Shown one piece after another: positions 1 through 8,569 of a DNA stretch of 32,123 nt. Each line of letters starts with the position of its first letter. Within the stretch, counting starts at the first letter, position 1. The notes under the pieces are model-generated. The model did no database searches. It was not told where the DNA came from and worked only from the letters and a program-made list of their open reading frames with translations. Source of the stretch: Clostridiales bacterium (lineage in GTDB: Bacteria; Bacteroidota; Bacteroidia; Bacteroidales; Muribaculaceae); the NCBI GenBank assembly GCA_023666645.1, contig JAMPBP010000015.1:1-32123 (forward strand). The letters are read 5' to 3'. Made by a program: the position numbers and the translations under genes.

Positions 1-53
1 GACCCCACCATGCCGCGATGGCCGGCGACATATATTTTAGAATTCTTTTCCAT
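1..53 (-). CDS. fcl: GDP-L-fucose synthase, N-terminal fragment (cut by window edge)
   Basis: Only the first 17 or so codons are inside the window; the gene runs off the left edge. The visible protein starts MEKNSKIYVAGHRGMVGS, which is the nucleotide-binding N-terminus of GDP-4-keto-6-deoxymannose epimerase/reductase (Fcl/WcaG, SDR family), with the GxxGxxG-type loop GHRGMVG. This enzyme converts the product of Gmd to GDP-L-fucose, and gmd lies immediately upstream on the same strand, so the pair forms the GDP-fucose pathway. An in-frame ATG four codons earlier (position 65) is an alternative start. A strong hairpin (75-120) sits just ahead of the gene. The assignment rests on a short stretch plus context. 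Confidence 0.8.
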   Translation of the reverse strand, partial: MEKNSKIYVAGHRGMVG

Positions 54-74
54 CTCTGATTTCATCTACAAAGT

Positions 75-120
75 TATATGATGTGGAGCTATGTAATCAG
101 TCATAGGTCCACATCATATA
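75..120 (-). other. Hairpin in the gmd-fcl intergenic gap
   Basis: A perfect 13-bp inverted repeat (75-87 with 108-120) is extended by one mismatch and five more pairs (89-93 with 102-106), leaving an 8-nt loop. It lies between gmd and fcl on the minus strand. No convincing U-tract follows it, so it may be an RNA-stability, processing or attenuation element rather than a full terminator; a terminator here would separate two enzymes of one pathway. Confidence 0.55.
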
Positions 121-138
121 TGAATTTCGTTTAATTGA

Positions 139-1230
139 TTATTTGACTATACCTTTTTCGAGATATTCTTCAAGATTCATTCTCACTTGGTCTCCGGCTC
201 TCTCTACTGCTACCTTTGCCATGTCGGCATCTACCATTAGATTGACCAATTGCTCGAAAGATGTTTTTTCTGTGGGGTTCCAACCGAGTTTTTCCTTAGC
301 TTTCGTAGGGTCACCCCATAGATTGACAACATCAGTGGGTCGATAGAAATCGGGCGATACTTCAATAAGCACTTTGCCAGTTTTTTTATCGATACCCTTT
401 TCGTCAGCCCCTTCACCTTCAAATACGAGCTCGATTCCGGCTCTACGGAATGCGTAAAGACAGAACTCTCTGACAGAGTGCTGCTCACCGGTGGCAATAA
501 CGAAATCTTCGGGATTGGGTTGCTGAAGAATCAACCACATACATTCTACATAGTCTTTGGCATAACCCCAGTCGCGTAACGATGAGAGATTGCCAAGGTA
601 TAGTTTGTCTTGCTTACCTTGTGCGATACGGGCAGCTGCGAGTGTAATCTTTCTTGTAACAAATGTCTCACCGCGTCTTTCCGACTCATGGTTGAAAAGG
701 ATTCCGGAGCAAGCAAACATGTTGTAGGCTTCGCGATATTCTTTTACGATCCAAAAGCCGTAGAGTTTGGCAACAGCATATGGTGAATAAGGGTGAAATG
801 GAGTTTTTTCGTTTTGAGGGACTTCCTCAACCTTACCGTAAAGTTCGGATGTCGAAGCCTGGTAGAAACGGCAAGTTTCCGCGAGCCCACATTGACGTAT
901 GCCTTCAAGCAATCTGAGGACACCCGTAGCATCTACGTCGGCCGTAAACTCAGGTGAGTCAAAAGATACTTGAACATGGCTTTGTGCAGCAAGATTATAT
1001 ACTTCATCGGGCTTAACCTTATTAAGTACCTGAATTATCGACATTGAGTCTCCAAGGTCGGCATAGTGAAGGTGAAAATTAGGTTGACCTTCAAGATGAG
1101 CTATACGTTCACGAAAATCGACTGATGAGCGACGAATTGTGCCATGCACACTATATCCTTTCTCGAGAAGTAATTCGGCGAGGAACGAACCGTCCTGACC
1201 TGTAATACCGGTTATAAGAGCTGTTTTCAT
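139..1230 (-). CDS. gmd: GDP-mannose 4,6-dehydratase
   Basis: Converts GDP-D-mannose to GDP-4-keto-6-deoxy-D-mannose in the cytosol, the first step to GDP-L-fucose. The 363-aa protein is a full-length extended SDR enzyme, close to the family's usual length. It has the NAD(P)-binding loop TGITGQDG (residues 7-14), the STSE active-site segment (126-129) and the YAVAK catalytic pair Y151/K155. The [13 protein letters not shown] segment typical of Gmd follows. I chose the ATG at 1230 because MKTALITG is the conserved N-terminus; an ATG at 1269 would add 13 unconserved residues and overlap the upstream gene. Its base composition is less AT-rich than the glycosyltransferase genes upstream. It is followed by fcl and preceded by a fucosyltransferase, so the operon makes and uses GDP-fucose. 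Confidence 0.96.
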   Translation of the reverse strand: MKTALITGITGQDGSFLAELLLEKGYSVHGTIRRSSVDFRERIAHLEGQPNFHLHYADLGDSMSIIQVLNKVKPDEVYNLAAQSHVQVSFDSPEFTADVDATGVLRLLEGIRQCGLAETCRFYQASTSELYGKVEEVPQNEKTPFHPYSPYAVAKLYGFWIVKEYREAYNMFACSGILFNHESERRGETFVTRKITLAAARIAQGKQDKLYLGNLSSLRDWGYAKDYVECMWLILQQPNPEDFVIATGEQHSVREFCLYAFRRAGIELVFEGEGADEKGIDKKTGKVLIEVSPDFYRPTDVVNLWGDPTKAKEKLGWNPTEKTSFEQLVNLMVDADMAKVAVERAGDQVRMNLEEYLEKGIVK

Positions 1231-1244
1231 TAAAGGAATGTAAT

Positions 1245-2153
1245 TTATGATTGTTTTATTCTGATCCATGAATTATCATATAAGTCTATTTCGCAATCAC
1301 GGTTCAACCACGGATAGGGAGCAATGACGCTTTCTACATTTTCGTTAAGGAATGCGCCCCACCAACTAAATGAACTATTGGCTATAATCAAATTCTTGCA
1401 ATAAGTCATTAAAAACATATCCCAACAACTCATTGCTCCTTTATTTTCAGTTACGAATACTACTTTATTCTCGCCTGTCAGAGGTATGAGTTTTTCTTTG
1501 CACCATTCCAAATCATTAGAAAAAATGTAGAAAGTTGTATCGGGATTGTGTTTTAATATATGAGTTATTGATTTTTGATAATAATCCAGTCCACATATAC
1601 CCTTGAATTCAGGCTCATTTAAATAGTCTCCACGTCTCACATGAATGCCCGTTGAATTACGAGTTGAAATTTCGTTGATTAGATTCTGATTGTATGAATT
1701 GGGTTTTGCGTGCGAAAAAGTTTTTATGAGGTTTTTTTTTATCGCCGTCATATACTTAATGCATTGCCAGTAACCTTCGTAGTAACAATTTGCATTATTC
1801 TCAAATGCTCGTTTATCATAGGAATAATTCATGCTGTATGGAGCTATGTATTCATTCTTTCTTATTGGCAAAACTTTGCGGGCAATTCTTGACAGAATGT
1901 AATTGGGAATCCAGTATGAAATTTTTGCGAGCTGAAGTGGACTGGCGATAGGTAATGATGCATTTGGGAAAATATTATTAATTTCATAACCATTATGCAG
2001 ATTAATCCCTTTGTATCGCTTAAAGAACAATGTTTTATAGTGTTGTGTATCTAAAAGGATCTTTTCATTGGGATACCTATTTTTCAGTGCTAATGCAAAT
2101 GCATATTGAAACATTTGATTGCCTAATCCTCCTGTGATGTTTACGATTTTCAT
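1245..2153 (-). CDS. GT11 family alpha-1,2-fucosyltransferase
   Basis: A 302-aa cytosolic glycosyltransferase that should move fucose from GDP-fucose onto a galactose-type acceptor of the repeat unit. The N-terminal [11 protein letters not shown] motif (residues 8-18), the HxRRGDY motif (H171 to Y177, the GDP-fucose-binding signature) and the C-terminal FSWWGAFL segment are diagnostic of family GT11 (FutC, WbwK-like). The start codon overlaps the upstream glycosyltransferase stop by 4 bp (ATGA), so the two are probably translationally coupled. The gmd start lies 14 bp downstream. The exact acceptor and linkage cannot be read from sequence; alpha-1,2 is inferred from the family. Confidence 0.92.
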   Translation of the reverse strand: MKIVNITGGLGNQMFQYAFALALKNRYPNEKILLDTQHYKTLFFKRYKGINLHNGYEINNIFPNASLPIASPLQLAKISYWIPNYILSRIARKVLPIRKNEYIAPYSMNYSYDKRAFENNANCYYEGYWQCIKYMTAIKKNLIKTFSHAKPNSYNQNLINEISTRNSTGIHVRRGDYLNEPEFKGICGLDYYQKSITHILKHNPDTTFYIFSNDLEWCKEKLIPLTGENKVVFVTENKGAMSCWDMFLMTYCKNLIIANSSFSWWGAFLNENVESVIAPYPWLNRDCEIDLYDNSWIRIKQS

Positions 2154-3133
2154 TGTGCTATCTTTTGCTTGTAAATATCAATTATAGAAGAAGTGACTTC
2201 GACAAAGTCAAGTGTGTTTTTTAGTTTATTACGCGTATCGTCACAATAGGGAATTTGCAATTTTTCCAGAATTTGTTTTGTGGCGACATCAGGATCTCGA
2301 CTTATGATGCATGAATTATTTAACCCCAGTAGTTGTTTTTCTGCATCTCCTACATTTACTGAAAAGAGTGGTTTATTAAGAGCTAAAGCTTCTCTTATTA
2401 TGTTTGGAGATCCCTCCTCATCGGAGGTTAACAACACAAAATCGCAAGCATTTATGAAATAGGGTACTTCATCGGGCTTTACTCCGCACATTATCAGTAG
2501 TTCGTATTCTCCTCCTAATTTAGACACGATGGCTTCTGCGATGTCTCTGCGTTTTATTGGCGTATTGCTTACATCTGAGAAAAGAATATAATTACCAGGA
2601 TTGAGATTTAAGTGATTCTGGGCTGTTTTTTTGTCAACTACAGTAAATTTTTGATAATCTACGCCCAATCTCTGTATAAATGATTTGCTTTTTAAGTATG
2701 AAGAATATTTTCTCGGCACATAATCAATCATGTCAGATGCAACAAATCCACACATATCAAACAATTTTATAGACCAAAACGATGCCTTTTGATTAAGCTT
2801 GATTTTAATCTTTTCTTTTTTTGACTTTGTGGTTTTCAGTGCTTTTGCGTGAATGTCGGTTCCGTGGAAAGTAATGAATTTTTTAACCGATTTTCCTAAT
2901 AGAAGAATCCATATGATTAACGCATACAATCCACCAAAATGAATATGAATTATGTCGTATGCATCAGACATATTTCTAACCGAAATATAACTTTTAATCG
3001 TATTATCAATTCGGTGAAAATCAACTTTTTCTATGCGCTGGTCTCTCGATAAAGCCTCTTTCATCCGAAACATTATAGGGTTACCAACTCCTTTTTCGTT
3101 TGGGCCTTGATTGGAAACTAATAATATCTTCAT
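2150..3133 (-). CDS. Glycosyltransferase, GT4-like
   Basis: A 327-aa GT-B fold glycosyltransferase. The N-terminus (MKILLVSNQGPNEKGVGNP) begins a Rossmann domain. A TFHGTD motif lies in the acceptor-side domain. The C-terminal half carries the GT4 E-x7-E nucleotide-sugar motif in EGSPNIIREAL. I chose the ATG at 3133 rather than 3181: it overlaps the stop of the preceding epimerase gene by 4 bp (ATGA) and begins at the conserved MKILLV. It lies between the epimerase and the fucosyltransferase, so it probably adds one sugar of the repeat unit on the cytosolic face. Donor and linkage are unknown. Confidence 0.85.
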   Translation of the reverse strand: MKILLVSNQGPNEKGVGNPIMFRMKEALSRDQRIEKVDFHRIDNTIKSYISVRNMSDAYDIIHIHFGGLYALIIWILLLGKSVKKFITFHGTDIHAKALKTTKSKKEKIKIKLNQKASFWSIKLFDMCGFVASDMIDYVPRKYSSYLKSKSFIQRLGVDYQKFTVVDKKTAQNHLNLNPGNYILFSDVSNTPIKRRDIAEAIVSKLGGEYELLIMCGVKPDEVPYFINACDFVLLTSDEEGSPNIIREALALNKPLFSVNVGDAEKQLLGLNNSCIISRDPDVATKQILEKLQIPYCDDTRNKLKNTLDFVEVTSSIIDIYKQKIAQ

Positions 3134-4044
3134 TCGGCTATTTTTTGTAATGCTTTCTTCATGAAAGCTCTCGATTTGCATAAATAATTGTGCTGTTGGT
3201 ATTTCCAGTTTTGGCTGTATTCTTTGAATATCGGTTTGCCAGTCAACTCAAACATTGCTTCCATCTGGGCAACGTGTAGATTATGATAGAATGGACTCGC
3301 TATTAATCCATCAAGACTATACATGCTCCAGTAATTGCATTTGAATTGTGGAAGTGTCTTTAATAAAGTGTTTAAAGTTTGGTTTAATGCTGATTTGTAC
3401 TCGTAGGTATCGTTGGTGATTGTAACATAATCGTATAGCCCCCACCATGCAAATATGGCACCATTCAATACCATTCCCTTGAATGTATATTCCATCAAAT
3501 AGGCATCGGTACCATCATATTTTGTTGTTCCACCATTTTCCAAAGGCTTTAGCATGAAATCAATGGCCGATTGGGCTTTATTGAGATATTTTGATTCTCC
3601 GGTGTGTTTAAATGCCCTAATAAGCAGAGATGCTCCTTCGCCTTGGGCCATTGCTCCGTAAGGAGTATCTGGACTATAAAAAAAGAAGTTGTTCCAACGA
3701 CCCTTTTCATCTATATGATCCAATGCCCAATTAGCAGCTTGCATGAACTTTTTAAGGTATTTCTTATCACCCGTGATGAGAAACATATCATAGGCACCGA
3801 GTCCGTATTGAAAAATTGCAACTGGAAAGTATACTGGCTCCATATTTTCAGGTTGGAGCATAGGTAATTCATCAGAATTTAGAATTCCAGGGTTTTTAGT
3901 GACCTTTTCGGTTAAATTGTTGTAATATCCGGAAATTTTACCATTGGTTGAAAAACATTTTCCCTTGTCCTGGTTTACGTGATCGATGCTTTTGCCCGAA
4001 AGCATTTTAATCCATCTTTTGATTTTGAACATTGACAGTGCCAT
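3130..4044 (-). CDS. D-glucuronyl C5-epimerase-like protein
   Basis: A 304-aa protein matching the C-terminal alpha/alpha-barrel domain of D-glucuronyl C5-epimerases (GLCE_C family), which flip glucuronate to iduronate in heparosan-like chains. Visible family blocks are FPVAIFQYGLGAYD (73-86), GAMAQGEGASLLIRAF (130-145), GG..KYDG and LMEY (171-187), VLNGAIFAWWGLYDY (192-206), and WSMYSLDG followed by FYHNLHVAQMEAM (239-264). The beta-rich N-terminal domains of animal enzymes are absent. No signal peptide is evident. It sits in the glycosyltransferase part of the operon, so it may act on a nucleotide sugar, a lipid-linked repeat or the polymer. The family is clear; the substrate is inferred. 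Confidence 0.85.
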   Translation of the reverse strand: MALSMFKIKRWIKMLSGKSIDHVNQDKGKCFSTNGKISGYYNNLTEKVTKNPGILNSDELPMLQPENMEPVYFPVAIFQYGLGAYDMFLITGDKKYLKKFMQAANWALDHIDEKGRWNNFFFYSPDTPYGAMAQGEGASLLIRAFKHTGESKYLNKAQSAIDFMLKPLENGGTTKYDGTDAYLMEYTFKGMVLNGAIFAWWGLYDYVTITNDTYEYKSALNQTLNTLLKTLPQFKCNYWSMYSLDGLIASPFYHNLHVAQMEAMFELTGKPIFKEYSQNWKYQQHNYLCKSRAFMKKALQKIAE

Positions 4045-4233
4045 TTTGATTTAACGGTTTAATATAAGTGATACATTTAATGGATTTTGTGTATGTGTAA
4101 GTTGGGATATGTAGTAAGATATTGCATGATTGGTGGTATTATGGTAAATTGAGATAATAATTTTTTATGGAAATATATAATTGTACATAGGTTATGATTT
4201 GTTTATTGTTTGTTGATGCTAATCGAACCGTAT
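4045..4233 (-). other. AT-rich intergenic gap in the capsule operon
   Basis: A 189-nt AT-rich gap separates the 4234-5292 glycosyltransferase from the epimerase gene. It is much longer than the 1-50-nt gaps elsewhere in this part of the operon. I see no TAnnTTTG promoter and no strong hairpin in it on the minus strand. It may mark a recent gene loss or a cassette join. Confidence 0.4.
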
Positions 4234-5292
4234 TTATTTGAAGCAATTGATTAATAAATTTTTATCAAACAGTGAATAGGAACTGCTTATTTCTTTTAAT
4301 GATGCAGCCCTTACCATACAATCAGCCAATTCCTTTGGATTATCAATTTTACAGTAATATCCGTTCTCTCCAGGTTTAACTATTTCTTTTATTACGTTTA
4401 CACAGGTAGTGGCAGCTATAGGCTTCTTGAAGCACATTGCTTCAAGAACGACATTAGGAAAGCCTTCCATGCGTGACGGCAATACAAAGGCATCACAATG
4501 CTTAAGATAGGTGTAAGGATTACATTGGAAGCCAAGGAATGTAAAATCTTGTAGATCTTTTGCTTTGTCCATTATTTTTATGGCATATTCAGATGTGTTG
4601 CGCCCCACAATATACATGTGAGCATTAGGTAATGCTTCTTTTACTATTGGCCAAGCCTCTGCAAGCGTATCGATACCTTTTGAATAAGCGATGTTACACA
4701 CATTTACAAAATTGATTTCTCCGGTATTAAATGGGTTTGCACTACCTTCTGCGCTATTTAATACGTAATTCTTATCTATAGGGTTATTGATGGCAATAAT
4801 CTTATTGGTCGGAAGCCCGTAGAAATCTTCCAATTGAAGTTTCATTTCTTTATTTTGCGCTATTATATATTGTGCATGTGTCAAAGCTAATCGGTTGATT
4901 TTTTTTATAACCATAGCCTTGAATCCGCTTAAACCTTTGGTCAGGACATTTCTTGGCATATTGGGTATTCTGACAACGCATTTTACTTTAGTACCTCTTG
5001 CCGAAATAAGCGAAATAAGGTTGACATGTTCTCTACTTGAGAAGAATATTGCATCATCGTTTTGCTTCATGTAGGCGTGGAGTTTTGGTATCGCCTTAAG
5101 TGTTCGGGAGAGGCCGAATGAAGTAAGTTTAAATTCTGGTTCAATCCATGATAACATTTCTCCGCAATGGCTCCCAAAATTGAGAAACTCCACATCAAAA
5201 CCTTCATGAGAAAGTATGCGTGCAATCGTTATTGTTACTCTCTCGGCCCCCCCAGCAGCAAGATTCGGTAAGAGAAATATAACTCTTTTCAT
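4234..5292 (-). CDS. Glycosyltransferase family 4
   Basis: A 352-aa GT-B retaining glycosyltransferase. The N-terminal glycine loop with GGAERV (residues 14-19) is typical of GT4 enzymes of capsule and O-antigen clusters. The C-terminal domain holds PSRMEGFPNVVLEAM with the E-x7-E motif, then a TTCVNVIKEIV segment. It lies 3 nt downstream of the polymerase gene and should act at the inner membrane on the lipid-linked repeat unit. The C-terminus is slightly short for the family (it ends NCFK soon after the last Rossmann helices) but all motifs are present. Sugar specificity cannot be assigned. Confidence 0.92.
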   Translation of the reverse strand: MKRVIFLLPNLAAGGAERVTITIARILSHEGFDVEFLNFGSHCGEMLSWIEPEFKLTSFGLSRTLKAIPKLHAYMKQNDDAIFFSSREHVNLISLISARGTKVKCVVRIPNMPRNVLTKGLSGFKAMVIKKINRLALTHAQYIIAQNKEMKLQLEDFYGLPTNKIIAINNPIDKNYVLNSAEGSANPFNTGEINFVNVCNIAYSKGIDTLAEAWPIVKEALPNAHMYIVGRNTSEYAIKIMDKAKDLQDFTFLGFQCNPYTYLKHCDAFVLPSRMEGFPNVVLEAMCFKKPIAATTCVNVIKEIVKPGENGYYCKIDNPKELADCMVRAASLKEISSSYSLFDKNLLINCFK

Positions 5293-5295
5293 AAA

Positions 5296-6531
5296 CTATT
5301 TTTGAATTTTTAAACGCATATTTTTTGCTTCACACTTTAACCTTTCGTAATGTAAAGTGAAGATCATGAGCATGAAATATGTAGACTTGCTGTAATAAGA
5401 GACAGCACCCCAGTCCATAACTAGTCGCATAATTATAAGTAATAATATAACTGGAGCAAATCTGTTAATACGAATAAAATTGTATTCTTTACGTAATAAT
5501 ACTACATAAATCCAATAATAAAGTATAAGACCTACAATACCACCGTTGGCCGCAAGTTCGGCATAGTTGCAATGAAGGTAACAATCGTGGCCGCTTGCCC
5601 ATATTGCAAGAAAATGAGCATTACCCATTCCCATGCCTAAAATTGGAGTTTCTGTTAATTGTTTAAAACCCAGCATTCGATATAGTTCTCTAAGCTTGGT
5701 AGAAGAATCAACCTCTCCTTCTCCTGTCAACGATGCGATAAATCCGTCCATACGGTCCATCGTGCCTGAGAATATATTTGTTTGCATGATGACCATAAGA
5801 ATCAGAGACACTACGATAATCGAGCAAATAACATTGACATATTTATTTATTCCCTTAGTTTTCTTGTCTCCCTGATATACGAAAATGAAAATTAGTCCTA
5901 AAATTAACATGACTAATGCCTTTCGACTTCCCGAACCGGCCACAATAAGAATTGATGGTATACAAAGGAATAGTTCCACCAAACTTTTCCTTTTTTTATT
6001 GAGATATGCAGCAATTATTATTGCAATGCTGCAGGTCATTCCTATCTCGTTTACATTTGCAAAATCATTTTCTAATCGGCCACCTGCTTCAAGTGTGCTT
6101 TGTAAGCCTGAAATGCCATAAAATATTATTGAATAGATAGATAAAACAAATCCAGCCCACATGACTATTCGGAGTAATCTATCGATTTCAGACTTGTAAT
6201 AGATAGCATATAACAAGGAAAAACTAATTAGTAGAGAGATTATTGTCGTCCCTTTTTCATATGCATCCCCGGGATTTATGGCCCAAAATGATGATATATA
6301 ACAGAACAAAGCCCATACCAACATATATCCATGAAATATACCTATATGGAGCTTTAACTTTTTATGGTCATGGATTATATTTAATATGTATATAGTTAGA
6401 ATAATTCCAACCATCATATATACACCTGTTGAATCGGTTGATAGTGTTACAAATGTAACATACAATAAAGTCATCAATACATCTGACAAAGTATTTACAG
6501 AAGATTCTTTATGGTCAGAAAAAATGTTCAT
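5296..6531 (-). CDS. wzy: O-antigen/capsule polymerase (Wzy-type membrane protein)
   Basis: A 411-aa polytopic inner-membrane protein with about ten to twelve hydrophobic segments spread over its length and a longer polar periplasmic loop around residues 255-320. It resembles Wzy/O-antigen ligase family proteins, which join lipid-linked repeat units on the periplasmic side. A GSGSRKALVML segment after a transmembrane helix and an ANGGIVGLILYY segment near the C-terminus fit this superfamily. With the Wzx-type flippase upstream, it points to Wzx/Wzy-dependent assembly. Sequence is poorly conserved in this family, so the call rests on topology, length and context; a ligase is a less likely alternative. 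Confidence 0.82.
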   Translation of the reverse strand: MNIFSDHKESSVNTLSDVLMTLLYVTFVTLSTDSTGVYMMVGIILTIYILNIIHDHKKLKLHIGIFHGYMLVWALFCYISSFWAINPGDAYEKGTTIISLLISFSLLYAIYYKSEIDRLLRIVMWAGFVLSIYSIIFYGISGLQSTLEAGGRLENDFANVNEIGMTCSIAIIIAAYLNKKRKSLVELFLCIPSILIVAGSGSRKALVMLILGLIFIFVYQGDKKTKGINKYVNVICSIIVVSLILMVIMQTNIFSGTMDRMDGFIASLTGEGEVDSSTKLRELYRMLGFKQLTETPILGMGMGNAHFLAIWASGHDCYLHCNYAELAANGGIVGLILYYWIYVVLLRKEYNFIRINRFAPVILLLIIMRLVMDWGAVSYYSKSTYFMLMIFTLHYERLKCEAKNMRLKIQK

Positions 6532-6532
6532 T

Positions 6533-7432
6533 TTATTTGATATTGAGAAAGCGAGAGATTTCGCTATCTGCTGAGTTAGGCGTGAAGTGGCCCATGCCTG
6601 AGGCTGGATAAAAGGTCAGTTCACCAAAGTAAATTTTACCTGCTATATTGTATAGGTCAACTCTCAAAAATTTATGCCCAGTTGATAGGTTAGTAGCCAA
6701 ATCTACCATTTCTGAAAAATTGGGAGGGCAAAGTTCGATGTGTGATTCGACAGGAGGTAGGTCTGCTTCGCCAAATGGTAGCAAGTTCCACTTCATATCA
6801 TAATAGTTAGCATGATGGTCTATGAATCGGTCAAAATCCACTTTAAGGAATTGAGGCTTACCGTTGAAGCAGAAGAATTTGTAATCTTTTAAATCTTTTT
6901 TATCTGGAATATCAAGATATTTTTCTGCGATAACGCGTCTGGGAACATATTTATAAGGCCATTCTCGATATCGATCGTAAATATTTGAATGTAAAGATTG
7001 GGTAATTTTCGTTCTTGCGACAATATGATCAAACCCAAATTTATCATTACATATAACGACACCTCCACTTCCTCCCCCGTGGGTAGTTTTAAGAACAAAT
7101 TTGTTGGGTAGCGCGTCAAAATCAATGTCATCATAATTGTCCCATATACCAAGTGTTGGAATTATATACTTGTCACCAATAATGTTGGCGACATATTCCT
7201 TAACTGCGGCTTTGTCAACCATACGGGTGTATTCAGGTTTCCGGTCATAAAGTTTAAGCCACTGAATTTTCTCAGTAAAAGTCTTTGGATTTTTCCAATC
7301 AATCCAATGACCCATTTTTGATCTATATAGAATCGACAAGTATATTTTGTCAGGTAGGAATTGTAAATAATTTGTCGTTATAGCTCTTACAAGATTCCAA
7401 GGATTCTTTATGTAATGTGATAGCGCTAACAT
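6533..7432 (-). CDS. TupA-like ATP-grasp enzyme
   Basis: A 299-aa protein of the TupA-like ATP-grasp family found in polysaccharide clusters. The N-terminal half has NPKTFTEKIQWLKLYDR (48-64) and VDKAAVKEYV (72-81). The family's ATP-binding core is FVLKTTHGGGSGGV (112-125). Near the C-terminus are KFLRVDLY and GKIYFGELTFYP, which would hold the Mg-ATP ligands. ATP-grasp enzymes form carboxylate-amine or similar bonds using acyl-phosphate intermediates; the family name comes from teichuronopeptide synthesis. A plausible job is attaching an amino acid or amine to a uronic acid of the polymer, which would suit the nearby C5-epimerase. That job is inference. Confidence 0.85.
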   Translation of the reverse strand: MLALSHYIKNPWNLVRAITTNYLQFLPDKIYLSILYRSKMGHWIDWKNPKTFTEKIQWLKLYDRKPEYTRMVDKAAVKEYVANIIGDKYIIPTLGIWDNYDDIDFDALPNKFVLKTTHGGGSGGVVICNDKFGFDHIVARTKITQSLHSNIYDRYREWPYKYVPRRVIAEKYLDIPDKKDLKDYKFFCFNGKPQFLKVDFDRFIDHHANYYDMKWNLLPFGEADLPPVESHIELCPPNFSEMVDLATNLSTGHKFLRVDLYNIAGKIYFGELTFYPASGMGHFTPNSADSEISRFLNIK

Positions 7433-7453
7433 ATGAATAATAATCTGTACGTT

Positions 7454-8554
7454 TTATAAATTAAAGGAAACTTTATCTCTATGAGATTCGCAATTAATGA
7501 AGTTTATAAGCTGCTGACGCTTCGTCCCTTTTATAAATGATGGCAAGAGTTTCATCGAAAAAAGTTTAGAAGCTATACGCCCGGAATATGGATTAAATAC
7601 GGAATGAATCTGTTGGCGACATGATGAATAGTATGTCTCTGTTTCCTCGTTAAGTTTAGTCGGGTTAACTATGATTTCATTGAGTTCGTTGATTCTGTCT
7701 TTGAATGCATCTGATGATAATAGTGATATTGTAGAGTCACCATTGCATTGTCTGTATGGGTGTATCTTGAATTTTATTTGGTCATCAAATTCTATAGTCA
7801 CCATGTAGCCATAGTTCCATAAGGAATTCGTTTTTGTAGCGTATTCGAAGCATAAGTTCCCTAAACCGTAAAAAATTGGTTTGTCTCTATATACTTCATA
7901 ACCGCTATAGCAATGCTGATGGTGGTTTACCACTGCATCAGCTCCCGTATCAATAAAGAATCGATAAGACTCTACCATGCGGGGCGATGGTAGCTGCCAA
8001 TGTTCGTGGCCTCCGTGAATGATTACCAAGATATAATCGGAATTTCTTTTTGCTTCTTGGATTGAGTAGTATAGGCTTACTGGATTCAAGGGATTTGCAC
8101 CTGATTTATTGGTCGTTGCTATGGAAAATTCATGTTCGCAACAATTTATAATTGCAAGAGTTTTATCTCCTACTTTTATATACTCTATTTTTCTAGCTGA
8201 TTCCAAATTTTCACCGACACCAACGTGTTTAATTTGGCCTTTATTAAGTTCCTTTAGCGTGTCATTCAATCCTTCGTCGCCAAAGTCCATTATATGGTTA
8301 TTGGCCAGGGTCACCATATCTATACCGGCAAATTGTAGACTTTTTACAACTTGTCTTGATGTTCTGAGATTTGGACCGCACTTTTCAATTGGCTTTGCAA
8401 TTGAGTTTACGATAGGAGCCTCGAGATTTATAATAGAATAGTCGGCATTCTCAGTAAGTGGTTTAATTTCATTGAAGTAGGAAAAATTTCCCGACTCCAT
8501 CATTTTTGCTATATTTTCGCGAGGAACGTAATCTCCTCCAATGAGTATCTTCAT
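7454..8554 (-). CDS. CapA-family metallophosphatase-like protein
   Basis: A 366-aa member of the CapA (PGA_cap) family, which adopts a calcineurin-like metallophosphoesterase fold. Metal-site motifs are visible in order: GGDYV (6-10), NLEAP (43-47), LANNHIMDFGD (83-93), IHGGHEH (179-185) and NHHQH (210-214). The founding protein takes part in poly-gamma-glutamate capsule export or anchoring in Bacillus, but homologues are common in Bacteroidales polysaccharide loci with unknown roles. No signal peptide or membrane anchor is seen, so this copy probably acts in the cytosol. It is followed closely by the ATP-grasp gene, which hints at a shared peptide or amino-acid modification. Confidence 0.88.
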   Translation of the reverse strand: MKILIGGDYVPRENIAKMMESGNFSYFNEIKPLTENADYSIINLEAPIVNSIAKPIEKCGPNLRTSRQVVKSLQFAGIDMVTLANNHIMDFGDEGLNDTLKELNKGQIKHVGVGENLESARKIEYIKVGDKTLAIINCCEHEFSIATTNKSGANPLNPVSLYYSIQEAKRNSDYILVIIHGGHEHWQLPSPRMVESYRFFIDTGADAVVNHHQHCYSGYEVYRDKPIFYGLGNLCFEYATKTNSLWNYGYMVTIEFDDQIKFKIHPYRQCNGDSTISLLSSDAFKDRINELNEIIVNPTKLNEETETYYSSCRQQIHSVFNPYSGRIASKLFSMKLLPSFIKGTKRQQLINFINCESHRDKVSFNL

Positions 8555-8569
8555 ATTTTCAATTGTATT

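Noticed and set aside
69-76. TAACTTTG box on the minus strand ahead of fcl
   Set aside because: No -33 TTTG lies about 20 nt upstream, and transcription would begin almost at the start codon, so a separate fcl promoter is not supported.
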